Assembly: GCF_000698145.1 (NCBI RefSeq)
Contig: NZ_BAXB01000013.1
Span: 1-64,000, forward strand
Origin: Geomicrobium sp. JCM 19039
GTDB taxonomy: Bacteria > Bacillota > Bacilli > Bacillales > Marinococcaceae
Direction: 5' to 3'
DNA: 64,000 nucleotides
Both the position numbers and the translations under genes were made by a program. The notes under the pieces are model-generated. The model did not search any database and had not been told where the DNA came from. It saw nothing but the letters and a program-made list of their open reading frames with translations. Each line of letters begins with the position of its first letter. The first letter of the stretch is position 1. Of this stretch, positions 1-8,934 are shown piece after piece.

Positions 1-139
1 GATTTTAGCACCGTTTTCACCAAACTTGCGCGCAGTTTGTTCCAACTGGAGCGCAGATTCGATGCCCATAACCGAGCAACCTGTCGGTCCCAGCGGGACC
101 GAACGCAAACTGGCCCCGGTTCGCGCGACCCGCGCCGAC
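1..139. repeat. Dispersed palindromic repeat, copy 1 (partial)
   Basis: The copy opens with the right half of a TGCGCGCA dyad module: cores at about 26-36 and 46-57, each flanked by AAACT and CAG. A GC-rich hairpin module follows (GGTCCC/GGGACC arms at about 83-103, then a GCGCGACCCGCGCC stretch to 139). Bases 1-110 recur almost unchanged at 283-395. The left end is cut by the window edge. The reading frames inside have no coding character. Confidence 0.8.
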
Positions 140-422
140 GTCTTGCTAGGTTTTTGGCTTGGAAATGCAAAGGATGGTTCTCTGAACCCGTTGCCGCAGG
201 GATGGTGGCACATGCGGGCAAGACGAACGACCGTTCTGCGCGCGAGTTTCCCCCATCTGCGCGCAAGATTGCTCTTTTAACCGATTTTAGCGCCGTTTTC
301 ACCAAACTTGCGCGCAGTTTGTTCCAACTGGAGCGCAGATTCAATCCCCATAACTGAGCAACCTGTCGGCCCCAGCGGGGCCGAACGCAAACCGGTTCCG
401 GTTCAGCGCGACCCGCGCCGAC
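140..422. repeat. Dispersed palindromic repeat, copy 2 (full unit)
   Basis: This is a full unit. A conserved spacer (140-235) leads into a nested dyad at 236-342: two CTGCGCGC-type cores, an approximately 45-base linker, and two inverted AACTTGCGCGCAG-type cores. A GGCCCC/GGGGCC hairpin module follows at 362-422. The spacer, dyad and hairpin recur with high identity at 13551-13835. Confidence 0.82.
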
Positions 423-1033
423 AGCATTTCGGGTTTTTCAACTCAGGGTTTGGTCAGGATGTGCATCTCAATAACCATCACTTTGGAACAACATTGTTGT
501 TCATTTTCTTTAAAGTGCTGAATCTGATTCCATAAACGGAGGATTGGAACGAGATGTCGACCGATTGGAAGTAGAACGAGGCAAAGCGGTCACATATGAG
601 TGAATCTAATTCCAATCGATCATCTTTGGAACCCGTTTTTCCAATTAACGATTAAAACTCGGCAGTCCAGAACAACACATCACTTTGTAAGTTCCTCACG
701 ACCTAGGTCCGTTCTGTGCGACCATGGCGCGTGATTTTATCATATGACCTCGTAACGGGGACTCATCTAACCAACTGAGCGCTCAGTCAGTCAAATGGAC
801 ATCTCACCTTAAACAATAAATAAATATTGACACAAAATATTCAAAATTTACGATGTCGAACGAGCGAGCAACTTGCATACATATACGTGGGGTGGAAAAC
901 AGTGCGGGTGGTGCTTGTACCGGTATGTTTGTTGAATTGTGTCATTTTTTCTTAATAGTGAAATCTGTCTATACAAGGCAATTGAGCACTTATTTGGCGT
1001 TAATTCGACAATATTGGACACCAATTTGATATG
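423..1033. other. Intergenic region without a recognisable gene
   Basis: No reading frame here looks coding. The only distinct signal is a perfect 14-bp palindrome, ACTGAGCGCTCAGT, at 774-787, which resembles a regulator operator but has no regulator gene beside it. Confidence 0.5.
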
Positions 1034-1062
1034 TCGACAACGGATAACCTGTTTGATATAAT
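1034..1062 (+). promoter_or_regulatory. Probable sigma-A promoter of ywzB
   Basis: TCGACA (1034-1039, one mismatch to TTGACA) and a perfect TATAAT (1057-1062) are separated by 17 bases and lie about 70 bases upstream of the chosen ywzB start. Confidence 0.5.
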
Positions 1063-1133
1063 TATATCGTTATGAAATTTTTAGGTTGATGAAGAAACGA
1101 TTACATAGTGACGTTTTGTTAAGGAAGGAATCG

Positions 1134-1379
1134 TTGATTTTGCTGATATTTGATCAAATCGGACAACATGCTTTGCTTCATATTACATTTAACTTATTTG
1201 TGCTTGTTATCGTTTGGTGGAGTTTGCAAGCACTGAAGTTGGACCGGATCATCCAGCATCCTAAAAGCGGTAGAGGTATGATGTTGTTTATTTTAATTGC
1301 CGTTGCGATTACCCACCTGGTGAGCACCTTTTTCCTCGAGTATTTAAATCAAGCACTCATGCTTAGGTACTTATTTTAA
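1134..1379 (+). CDS. ywzB: YwzB-like DUF1146 membrane protein
   Basis: A small integral membrane protein of about 81 residues, function unknown. It has two hydrophobic segments and the DUF1146 pattern: a WW pair with LQAL after the first helix and a closing FFLEYLN...LRYLF stretch. I chose TTG at 1134 because AAGGAAGG (1121-1128) sits just upstream and the length then fits the family (about 77 aa). An upstream TTG/ATG at 1086/1089 would add 16 residues but has no good ribosome binding site. In Bacillus this gene lies between the ATP synthase operon and ywmB-murAA, which fits here. Confidence 0.8.
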   Translation: MILLIFDQIGQHALLHITFNLFVLVIVWWSLQALKLDRIIQHPKSGRGMMLFILIAVAITHLVSTFFLEYLNQALMLRYLF

Positions 1380-1501
1380 TGGAACAGAGTTCTAGGTATG
1401 TGTGTACTGAAAAAGCAAACACTACTCACAAGTAAACATCGACAGTTTTTCTCATTTAAAAACGTTTGACCATGAAACATGTTGGGAATAAGTCAATGTG
1501 A

Positions 1502-1696
1502 ATGAACAAACACAATGACAAAAAATATGCTTGTAACTTTTTACCTGAGTTCACGACTAAGAAAGTGTGTTTCTGTAAAAAGGTACTTAGCAAACGGCTA
1601 CAGACTGAAACATACTGTGAATTTGGTTGCCAGGTGAATGAAATGGGCGCGGTTCAAGGGGTTTTGTTGGGAACGCCCATCCACGATTCTGAATAG
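1502..1696 (+). pseudogene. ywmB: Remnant of ywmB (C-terminal fragment only)
   Basis: The last 13 residues before the final stretch, MGAVQGVLLGTPI, match the YwmB C-terminal pattern (MGGKTTVTVGTPI in B. subtilis, from memory) in spacing and ending. Just upstream, another frame reads HTVNLVAR, resembling the preceding family segment, so a frameshift lies near 1636. The N-terminal 180 or so residues of the usual ~240 are absent; 1380-1500 holds nothing recognisable. Position between ywzB and murAA is exactly where ywmB belongs. The call rests on a short match plus synteny. Confidence 0.5.
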
Positions 1697-1805
1697 AATA
1701 GGAACGAAGTGAGCATTCCTGTCTGGTTGCCAAGCGATCCAGCATTGCCAACGAGTACATTGGCATGCACAAGTGAAAAGATTAATGGACGCGGAGGGGA
1801 ATACG

Positions 1806-3118
1806 TTGGAAAAAATTAGAGTCAGAGGGGGTAAAAGGCTCAACGGAACGGTAAAGACAGAAGGGGCAAAAAATGCTGTTTTACCTGTACTTGCAGCTCC
1901 CTACTCGCTGAAAAAGGAACCAGCACCATATATGATGTACCAGCTCTAGCAGATGTATACACGATGAAGAGTGTTTTGAACCACCTACAAATGGACGTTG
2001 ATTATAAAGAAGGCGTTTTCTATGCGAATGCCGAAAAACCGCTTCGTCCGAATGCGCCGTTTGAATATGTGAGAAAGATGCGTGCATCATTTCTCGTGAT
2101 GGGGCCACTTCTTGCGCGTACCGGTCATGCGCACATTGCGCTACCAGGTGGCTGTGCGATTGGCTCTCGACCGATTGATCAGCACTTGAAAGGCTTCGAA
2201 GCTATGGGTGCAACCGTAGAGATTGGTCAAGGATATATTGAAGCCCGCGTAGATGGCAGGCTGCAAGGTGCAAAGATTTACCTTGATTTCCCAAGTGTAG
2301 GTGCAACAGAGAATATTATGATGGCAGCAGCGCTTGCTGAAGGAACGACGGTGCTTGAGAACGTAGCGGAAGAACCGGAGATTGTTTGTTTGGCCAATTA
2401 CTTGAATGCGATGGGAGCAAAAGTGCGTGGTGCAGGGACAGGGACCATTCGCATTGAAGGTGTTGAGCGCTTAGTTGCGGCTGACCACACAATTATTCCG
2501 GACCGTATTGAAGCCGGCACATTTATGATTGCGGCGGCGATTACCCGTGGAGACGTTTTTGTAGAAGGTGCGCTCGTTGAGCATATGCGCCCACTTGTTG
2601 CAAAGATGCGTGAAATGGGCGTTGTTATTGAGGAATCTGACAACGGTATGAGAGTGATCGGACCGGACATTTTGCGCCCGGTTGATATTAAAACGATGCC
2701 ACATCCTGGCTTCCCGACAGATATGCAAGCACAATTTATGGCGTTACTCACACAAGCGAAAGGCTCTAGTGTCGTTACAGAGACGGTATTTGAGAATCGT
2801 TTTATGCATGTGGAAGAATTCCGCCGTATGAATGCGAACATTAAGATTGAAGATCGTTCAGCGATTGTAACCGGTCCTGTGAAATTGCAAGGGGCAGAAG
2901 TTGCAGCGACTGACCTTCGAGCTGCCGCTGCGCTTATTTTAGGTGGTCTCGTTGCTGACGGTGTGACGGAGCTATCTGAACTTCGCCATATTGACCGTGG
3001 TTATGTCGACTTCCACAAGAAATTAGAAGGCATTGGCGCGAGAATTGAGCGCGTTGATGTGGAAGAGGCTGCAGAAGGCACGAACCTTCAAGTATTAGAC
3101 AATGAAGCCATTAATTAA
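1806..3118 (+). CDS. murAA: UDP-N-acetylglucosamine 1-carboxyvinyltransferase MurAA (frameshifted near 1897)
   Basis: MurA transfers enolpyruvate from phosphoenolpyruvate to UDP-GlcNAc, the first committed step of peptidoglycan synthesis. The catalytic cysteine lies in the [10 protein letters not shown] segment, and the EPSP-synthase-like repeats follow over about 435 residues. Translation starts at TTG 1806 after GGAGGGG (1795-1801). The first 30 residues ([20 protein letters not shown], then NAVLPVLAA) are in one frame and the rest, from about 1900, in another. Restoring one base at about 1897 gives a continuous protein. A broken essential gene suggests a sequence error, although a MurAB paralogue elsewhere could compensate. 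Confidence 0.93.
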
Positions 3119-3128
3119 CATGTAATGA

Positions 3129-3160
3129 AAGAACTGAGGTGAAAGCTTCAGTTCTTTTTT
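3129..3160 (+). terminator. Rho-independent terminator after murAA
   Basis: GAACTGA pairs with TCAGTTC around a short loop and is followed by six T residues. It isolates murAA from the yhdT-panF pair. Confidence 0.8.
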
Positions 3161-3194
3161 GTATACTTAAAAGAAAAAAGGGGATAAACAACGT

Positions 3195-3452
3195 ATGGAT
3201 CGACGATTTAAAGTCGCCCATCGGGAAGCGTGGATTGGTGTTGGACTGGCTATAATCAACTTCGTATGGTGGTATGGGTTTGCTTACGGCTTAGGGTCAC
3301 GACCGGTCTCGGAGTACCAATGGGTGTTTGGAATGCCTGCGTGGTTTTTTTACAGCTGCGTAGTCGGCTCCATTGTTATGATTGTGCTCGTCATTATCGC
3401 TGTTCGCTACTTCTTTACGGAAGTGCCACTAGAAGAGGATAATGAGCAATGA
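3195..3452 (+). CDS. yhdT: YhdT-like DUF997 membrane protein, PanF partner
   Basis: An 85-residue protein with two membrane segments (about residues 14-33 and 50-70). The DUF997 pattern is visible: REAWIGVGLAIINFVWWYGFAY near the N-terminus with PxW-F-S near the second helix. The family nearly always precedes panF, and here it overlaps panF by an ATGA junction (3449-3452), so the two are translationally coupled. Its biochemical role is unknown; an accessory role for the symporter is inferred from linkage. Confidence 0.8.
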   Translation: MDRRFKVAHREAWIGVGLAIINFVWWYGFAYGLGSRPVSEYQWVFGMPAWFFYSCVVGSIVMIVLVIIAVRYFFTEVPLEEDNEQ

Positions 3453-4894
3453 ATTGGGACGTCATGATTCCACTCATTATTTTCGTCGTCCTTGTTTTTG
3501 CGATCGGTTTTTGGTCATCAAAAAAAGTGTATGCGAAGTCAAACTTCATGCAAGAATATTTTCTTGGCAGTCGTGAGCTCGGTGGACTCATTCTAGCGAT
3601 GACGATGATTGCGACATATGGAAGTGCCAGCAGTTTTGTTGGGGGCCCAGGCGCAGCATATACAGAAGGCCTTGGGTGGGTGCTATTATCCATGGCCCAA
3701 GTAGCGACCGGATATTTTATACTTATGATATTAGGAAAGAAGTTTGCAATTATGGCGAGGCGTTACAACGCTGTCACAATTGTCGATTATATGAAGGGAC
3801 GATACGATAATAGCAAACCTGTCGTCATCTTAAGCGCATTGTCGATTATTATTTTTCTTTTTGCGGCGATGACGGCTCAATGGGTTGGTGGCGCTCGGTT
3901 AATTGAGGCCATTACAGGTTTGCCGTATACGAGCGCCCTGTTTTTATTTGCCGTCGCTGTTCTTTGTTACGTGATTATCGGTGGTTTTCGGGCGATTGCG
4001 ATTACCGATGCTGTTCAAGGGTTCGTTATGTTTTTCGGAACACTCATTTTACTCGTGGGAACAATTATTGCCGGCGGCGGTTTGCCAAACATCATGAATG
4101 ATCTTGCGCAAGAGAATGAATTGTTACTTACACCGTTCGGGCATGATGGTAGTCTTGCAGCGCTGTACGTTTCTTCATTTTGGATTCTTGTCGGCGTTGG
4201 TGTTGTTGGACTACCGCAAATCGCAGTACGAGCAATGTCTTATAAAGATTCTCGTGCGATGCACCGCGCGCTCATCATCGGAACGATTGTCGTCGCGTTC
4301 ATGATGTTTGGAATGCACTTTGCAGGCGTACTTGCCCGCCCGATTCTTCCAGGCATTGAAGAGGCAGACACGGTTATGCCGACGCTTGCAATGACTGTGC
4401 TGCCTGCCTGGCTAGCGGGCATTGTGCTTGCGGCACCGATGGCTGCAATTATGTCAACAGTAGATGCGCTTTTGCTCATGGTCAGCTCTTCGATCGTAAA
4501 AGATATTTATTATAATTATGTGAATCCAGATGCGACAGAAAAACGGATCAAGCAAATGAGCTTAGGGGTTACAAGTGTCATTGGAATTCTCGTCGTCTTG
4601 TTCGCCCTCAGTCCACCCGATCTTCTCATATGGTTAAATTTGTTTGCTTTCGGTGGGTTAGAGTCTGCGTTCGTTTGGCCGCTCGTGCTCGGTTTGTATT
4701 GGTCTCGCGGGAATAAATACGGGGCGCTAGCATCGATTATCTTAGGGGTCGGAAGTTATGTCGCGATCTCCATCTTTATGCCAGAGCCGTTTGGAATGCA
4801 CTCGGTCGTTCTGCCTGTCGCCTTGTCTCTTGTCGGTTATGTGGTGGCTAGTTTGTGCACTCCAGCACCAGCCTTGCAACAAGTCCGCTCGTAA
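3449..4894 (+). CDS. panF: Sodium/pantothenate symporter
   Basis: A 481-residue solute:sodium symporter (SSF family) with about 13 membrane helices. Family signatures include YFLGSRELGG at about residue 37, ATYGSASSFVGGPGAAY at about 57, and the GGFRAIAITDAVQG segment at about 178. Pairing with a YhdT-like protein points to pantothenate rather than proline. The frame is intact. It is inserted between murAA and spoIID, which are adjacent in B. subtilis. Confidence 0.88.
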   Translation: MNWDVMIPLIIFVVLVFAIGFWSSKKVYAKSNFMQEYFLGSRELGGLILAMTMIATYGSASSFVGGPGAAYTEGLGWVLLSMAQVATGYFILMILGKKFAIMARRYNAVTIVDYMKGRYDNSKPVVILSALSIIIFLFAAMTAQWVGGARLIEAITGLPYTSALFLFAVAVLCYVIIGGFRAIAITDAVQGFVMFFGTLILLVGTIIAGGGLPNIMNDLAQENELLLTPFGHDGSLAALYVSSFWILVGVGVVGLPQIAVRAMSYKDSRAMHRALIIGTIVVAFMMFGMHFAGVLARPILPGIEEADTVMPTLAMTVLPAWLAGIVLAAPMAAIMSTVDALLLMVSSSIVKDIYYNYVNPDATEKRIKQMSLGVTSVIGILVVLFALSPPDLLIWLNLFAFGGLESAFVWPLVLGLYWSRGNKYGALASIILGVGSYVAISIFMPEPFGMHSVVLPVALSLVGYVVASLCTPAPALQQVRS

Positions 4895-4994
4895 AACTTG
4901 TTCTAATCAGTCACGTTTCGCCATAGGCTCATAGTGGTTATCATTGCTAACGAGACAGTGATATGGACAAGTGTTTAGATTGGAGGGGCGTTTT

Positions 4995-6055
4995 TTGAGG
5001 CAGATCTTTGTCGTCGTGAGTATCCTTGCAAGTGTGATTCTCGTCCTTCCCGCCATACTCGTCATGGTTTTTTCAGATTCAGAGGCGAATATGAAAACCG
5101 TTGATGTGGAAGAGACAGAGAACATACAAACCGTACAAGAGGCTGAAGAAGCAGATGGAGTAGAAGAAGCCGTCGATGTTTTCGTGCCCGTGTATCGCGA
5201 CCAAACAGAACAAGTAGAAGAAGTGGAACTTGAAACGTATGTTCGAGGAGTCGTAGCCAGTGAGATGCCTGCTTCCTTCGAAATGGAAGCATTAAAAGCG
5301 CAAGCGCTCGTAGCAAGAACGTACGTCGTAAAACAAATGGAATATGAAGAGAGCATTAATTTGCCGGGAGGCGCTTTAGTGACCGATACGACCTCCCATC
5401 AAGTGTATTCAAGTGATGAAGAGTTACAACAACGGTGGGGCGCGGATTACGAAGACAGATGACGCGAATTGAAGAAGCCGTCAATGCAACGGCTGGGGAA
5501 GTCATCACTCACGATGGCGATCCGATTACCGCATCTTTTTTCTCTACAAGCAATGGATATACAGAAAACGTTGAAGACTACTGGAAAACATCATTGCCTT
5601 ATTTGCGAAGTGTGGAGAGTCCTTGGGATCAAGACGTCTCCCCTCGATTTAACAATACAGTTACGCTAACTGTAGGCGATGTAGAAACCGCTCTCGGCGT
5701 TTCGCTCCCTGAATTTGGCGACTTTGCACCGATCACTGAACGAACAGAGGGGGGGCGGGTCGCTGAAGTCTCAATTGGAGAGCATACGTTCCACGGAAGA
5801 GAAATCCGTGAAGCGCTCGGATTAGATTCGAGTGATTTTGATTGGCATCGTGAAGGTAATGAAGTAATTGTAGAAACACGAGGTTGGGGTCATGGGGTGG
5901 GTATGAGTCAATACGGTGCGGATGGTATGGCGAAAGACGGCCGTAATTATGAAGAGATCGTGACCCACTACTATCAAGATATTCAAATTGATGATACGAC
6001 CCAAGCAGCTGAAAGTTATGTATTGAATTTCACAAAAGATGACGAGACAGATTAG
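4995..6055 (+). CDS. spoIID: Stage II sporulation protein D (frameshifted near 5455)
   Basis: SpoIID is the lytic transglycosylase of the SpoIID-SpoIIM-SpoIIP complex that thins septal peptidoglycan during engulfment. A single N-terminal membrane anchor (residues 4-24) is followed by the SpoIID domain: [14 protein letters not shown] with the catalytic glutamate, then [13 protein letters not shown], and the C-terminal [19 protein letters not shown] hallmark. Start is TTG 4995 after GGAGGGG (4982-4988). The frame changes between [10 protein letters not shown] and MTRIEEAV, near 5455, so one base appears lost or gained. Confidence 0.92.
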
Positions 6056-6056
6056 A

Positions 6057-6083
6057 AACCGCCGATCATGGGCGGTTTTTTAA
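6057..6083 (+). terminator. Rho-independent terminator after spoIID
   Basis: AACCGCC pairs with GGGCGGTT around a six-base loop and is followed by a T run. Confidence 0.8.
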
Positions 6084-6119
6084 TTTTTAACCGAACTATC
6101 AAAAAATTTTCATTTACAA

Positions 6120-6149
6120 GTATATCTTTCTGTGAAATTGATCAGAATG
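6120..6149 (+). promoter_or_regulatory. Sigma-F (or sigma-G) type promoter of spoIIQ
   Basis: GTATA at 6120-6124 and GATCAGAATG at 6140-6149 are 15 bases apart. They match the forespore consensus (GYATA; GGnnAnAMTR) at 9 of 10 positions in the -10 element. spoIIQ is a known sigma-F target in B. subtilis, and the element lies 20 bases before the start codon. Confidence 0.65.
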
Positions 6150-6169
6150 GTTGCTGAGGTGGTGATCAA

Positions 6170-7030
6170 ATGAAAGATCAAGAGAAAAAAGTTTCTCAAT
6201 CAAAAGAAAAAGAAAATCAAGGGCAAGTAAAAGAAATCACGAAAAAGCCTTGGTTTTGGCCGGCGGTTTATCTTACGGTCTGTGCGGTACTGCTTAGTTC
6301 ATTCTTTATGTTCCAAGGTGGCGGCACCGATTTAGCCGAAGAGGATCCAACGGAAGAAAATGAAGGAATCTTCGATTTCAATACAGATTCTGAAGACGAA
6401 GAAGCGGTTCCTGTAGGCACGGAAGAGGAGCAAATGCAGCTGCCGGTATTTGATGAGTCCGTAGTCAATGTTGTCGGTCATTTCTACGATCATAATGCGA
6501 CGGCAGAAGAGCAAGAAGCTGCACTCGTATATTACAACCAGACGTATTACCAAAACAAAGGAATTGACCTTGCTAACGCTGATGGGGAAACGTTTGATGT
6601 AACAGCAGCGCTCAGTGGTGAAGTCGTGAGAGCAGAGCAAGATTCGCTTTTAGGACATGTTGTTGAGATTTCCCATGGTGATGACCTTGTAACCGCGTAT
6701 CACAGTTTGCAAGACTTGCAAGTTGAAGAAGGTGATACGATTACGAAAGGCTCAATCATCGGTACAGCTGGTGAAAATGAGTACAACCGTGATGCAGGCG
6801 TACACGTTCACTTTGAAGTTCGAGAAAACGGTGTCGCGTACAACCCGATGGATGTGATGAATCTACGTGTTGCTGAAATGAGCTTTGACGATGCTGATGG
6901 TATTGATGAAGCGACTCCCTCAGACGAGGAAGGCGACGATGAAGAAGATGAACGTGAAGATGAAGACACTGAATTAGAAGAAGAAGCATCAGATTCAGAT
7001 GAAGATGATGACACAGAAGAAGAAGAATAA
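6170..7030 (+). CDS. spoIIQ: Stage II sporulation protein Q (M23-like)
   Basis: SpoIIQ is the forespore half of the SpoIIQ-SpoIIIAH channel linking forespore and mother cell. A charged cytoplasmic N-terminus (1-30) is followed by one membrane helix (about 31-49) and an extracellular M23/LytM-like domain (about 130-235). The HVHFEV motif is present, but the first zinc-ligand position reads QNKGIDLA, where active M23 enzymes have His. That fits the non-enzymatic SpoIIQ type. Residues 240-286 are almost entirely Asp/Glu/Ser, an acidic tail that is not part of the domain. The length of 286 is close to B. subtilis (283). Confidence 0.9.
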   Translation: MKDQEKKVSQSKEKENQGQVKEITKKPWFWPAVYLTVCAVLLSSFFMFQGGGTDLAEEDPTEENEGIFDFNTDSEDEEAVPVGTEEEQMQLPVFDESVVNVVGHFYDHNATAEEQEAALVYYNQTYYQNKGIDLANADGETFDVTAALSGEVVRAEQDSLLGHVVEISHGDDLVTAYHSLQDLQVEEGDTITKGSIIGTAGENEYNRDAGVHVHFEVRENGVAYNPMDVMNLRVAEMSFDDADGIDEATPSDEEGDDEEDEREDEDTELEEEASDSDEDDDTEEEE

Positions 7031-7056
7031 AGTGTCCTTACCCTTGATTTGATCTT

Positions 7057-7085
7057 GCTCCCGACGATCGGGGGCTTTTTTTGAT
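7057..7085 (+). terminator. Rho-independent terminator after spoIIQ
   Basis: GCTCCCGA pairs with TCGGGGGC, with a three-base loop, followed by seven T residues. Confidence 0.82.
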
Positions 7086-7119
7086 GTAAGCGCTTTATTT
7101 AAAAATTCAAAAAATTATC

Positions 7120-7148
7120 TTGCATTTTTTTGATGATCGTCGTATGAT
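7120..7148 (+). promoter_or_regulatory. Probable sigma-A promoter of glnK-amtB
   Basis: TTGCAT (7120-7125) and TATGAT (7143-7148) are 17 bases apart, predicting transcription from about 7155, 45 bases before the glnK start. Confidence 0.55.
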
Positions 7149-7166
7149 AATTTTCATAACTAGTGA

Positions 7167-7183
7167 TGTTAATTATATTTACA
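7167..7183. promoter_or_regulatory. GlnR/TnrA box upstream of glnK
   Basis: The 17-mer TGTTAATTATATTTACA matches TGTNA-N7-TNACA exactly. It lies downstream of the best promoter (7120-7148) and 17 bases before the start codon, a repressor-like position rather than the upstream activator position of classical TnrA sites. Confidence 0.7.
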
Positions 7184-7200
7184 TATTAGGAGGGGGATGT

Positions 7201-7542
7201 ATGAAAAAGATTGAAGCGATCATTCGACCTGAACATTTTCAAAAGTTACGCGTTGGGCTCGATGAAATTGGGATTAGTGGCTTAACGGTTTCTGAAGTCG
7301 CTGGTTGTGGCAAGCAAAAGGGGCAAAAGGGCGTGTTTAGAGGCAATGCGTTTGAGGTGACGCTGTTGCCGAAAGTTAAAGTGGAAATGATTATCGCAGA
7401 AGAACAAGTCGAAGAAATCATCGATTTAATTTCGGAATCTTCCTTCACAGGAGATGTTGGGGATGGCAAGATCTTCGTCTACGAAGTGGTTGAAGCGGTA
7501 AGGATTCGTACGAAAGAACGCGGAGAAAAAGCGATTTCATAA
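7201..7542 (+). CDS. glnK: P-II family nitrogen regulatory protein GlnK
   Basis: A PII protein of 113 residues that senses 2-oxoglutarate/ATP and normally blocks the ammonium channel AmtB. It begins with KKIEAIIRPEHF and keeps the T-loop region (KGVFRGNAFEV) and the C-terminal GDGKIFVYEV segment. The T-loop residue uridylylated in enterobacteria (Tyr51) is Phe here, so that control is not expected. The start at ATG 7201 follows AGGAGGGGG. Fifteen bases separate it from amtB, forming an operon controlled by the 7167-7183 box. The order glnK-amtB is the reverse of B. subtilis nrgA-nrgB. Confidence 0.92.
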   Translation: MKKIEAIIRPEHFQKLRVGLDEIGISGLTVSEVAGCGKQKGQKGVFRGNAFEVTLLPKVKVEMIIAEEQVEEIIDLISESSFTGDVGDGKIFVYEVVEAVRIRTKERGEKAIS

Positions 7543-7557
7543 AAAGGGGGATTTCAA

Positions 7558-8859
7558 ATGGACGCGATTGCAGTAGATACGATGTGGGTAATGATTGCTA
7601 CGTTTCTTGTCTTTTTTATGCATGCTGGGTTTGCCATGTTAGAAACAGGATTTTCCAGGTCAAAAAACGCCGTCAACATTCTCATGAAAAATATGCTTAC
7701 GATGGCTGTCTCGGTCATTGCTTTCTTTTTCATCGGGTATGCTTTCATGTTTGGGGATACTGCAGGTGGCTTTCTTGGTACGAGCGGGTTTGCCCTCTCT
7801 GGCGTTGATGACATTGGGTTCTTCGCGTTTCAAGCCATGTTCGCTGCAACTTGTGCAACAATAATTTCAGGGGCAGTAGCTGAGCGGATGAAGCTCGGAA
7901 GTTATATTGCGCTCGCGCTCATGATGGTCGTCATCATCTATCCGATGGTCGGTCACTGGATTTGGTCAGATAACGGCTGGTTAGCCAACTTAGGATTCGT
8001 TGATTTTGCAGGGTCAACCGTCGTTCACTTTACCGGTGCCGCTGCGGCCGCAGTTGCTGTATTCGTGCTCGGTGGTCGGATTGGTAAATACAATAAAGAT
8101 GGCAGTGCCAATGCCATCCCAGGCCACAACTTACCACTCGGTGCACTAGGTGTGTTTATCCTTTGGTTCGGCTGGTTCGGCTTTAACGGAGGCAGTACGC
8201 TTTCCCCAGCAGACCCTCTCCTTACTTCCGTTGTCGTGTGCACTGCGCTGAGTGCATCCGGAGGGATTGTCGCAACGGCGATGTACACGCTCTTCAAGTA
8301 CAAGCGAGTAGACGGATCACTCACACTGAACGGCGCACTCGCAGGGCTTGTCGGGATTACAGCAGGTGCTGCTGATGTTGCCCCGATTGGCGCGCTTATT
8401 ATGGGTCTTGTAGCCGGTATAATCCTCGTCGAAGCGGTCGCGCTTTTAGACAATAAGTTGAAGCTCGACGACCCGGTCGGCGCCATCGCCGTTCACGGCA
8501 TTTGCGGCATTTGGGGAACGGTAGCCGTCGGATTATTCGCACTCGAAGGCGGCTTGTTTTATGGCGGCGGAGCGACGCTACTCGGAATCCAAGCGCTCGG
8601 AGTGTTCGCCGTCATGGCTTGGGTGCTCGGCTCCACCTTCATCGTCGTGAAAATCATTGGTGCACTCGGTGGTGGCATCCGTGTAAGCGAGCAAGAAGAA
8701 CTAGAAGGATTAGACTTCAGCGAACACGGCTCCAACGCATACGACTCTGGCTCCACGGCGTTAGGCCTGTCCGGACGTCAAAGTGTCGGCGGCTTAAGCG
8801 AAGGTCTCGTCACTCGCTTGGACGCACTGTCTGATGATGATAAAAGCGCAAAAGTGTAA
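7558..8859 (+). CDS. amtB: Ammonium transporter
   Basis: A 433-residue Amt/MEP/Rh channel with 11 membrane helices, conducting ammonium into the cell. Family marks: the N-terminal GFAMLETGFSR segment, the pore histidines in STVVHFTGAAAA (about residue 160) and AVHGICGIWGT (about residue 312), and the FGWFGFNGGS motif. The C-terminal tail (about 380-433) is the usual cytoplasmic GlnK-docking region. The frame is intact. Confidence 0.93.
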   Translation: MDAIAVDTMWVMIATFLVFFMHAGFAMLETGFSRSKNAVNILMKNMLTMAVSVIAFFFIGYAFMFGDTAGGFLGTSGFALSGVDDIGFFAFQAMFAATCATIISGAVAERMKLGSYIALALMMVVIIYPMVGHWIWSDNGWLANLGFVDFAGSTVVHFTGAAAAAVAVFVLGGRIGKYNKDGSANAIPGHNLPLGALGVFILWFGWFGFNGGSTLSPADPLLTSVVVCTALSASGGIVATAMYTLFKYKRVDGSLTLNGALAGLVGITAGAADVAPIGALIMGLVAGIILVEAVALLDNKLKLDDPVGAIAVHGICGIWGTVAVGLFALEGGLFYGGGATLLGIQALGVFAVMAWVLGSTFIVVKIIGALGGGIRVSEQEELEGLDFSEHGSNAYDSGSTALGLSGRQSVGGLSEGLVTRLDALSDDDKSAKV

Positions 8860-8873
8860 CTCAATCGTGTAGA

Positions 8874-8910
8874 AACGCTCTAGATCCCCGTAGGTCTAGA
8901 GCGTTTTTTT
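8874..8910 (+). terminator. Rho-independent terminator after amtB
   Basis: AACGCTCTAGA pairs with TCTAGAGCGTT (11-bp perfect stem), followed by seven T residues. Confidence 0.9.
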
Positions 8911-8934
8911 GCGGGTGTTAAAGGGACGCAAGTG

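Noticed and set aside
26..535. Several overlapping plus-strand reading frames (84-106 residues) rich in Arg, Ser and Leu.
   Set aside because: They translate repeat elements; the same peptide words recur between copies, composition is random, and no ribosome site or family is visible.
6808..7014. Minus-strand frame rich in serine.
   Set aside because: It is the antisense of the Asp/Glu-rich tail of SpoIIQ, which mechanically reads as polyserine.
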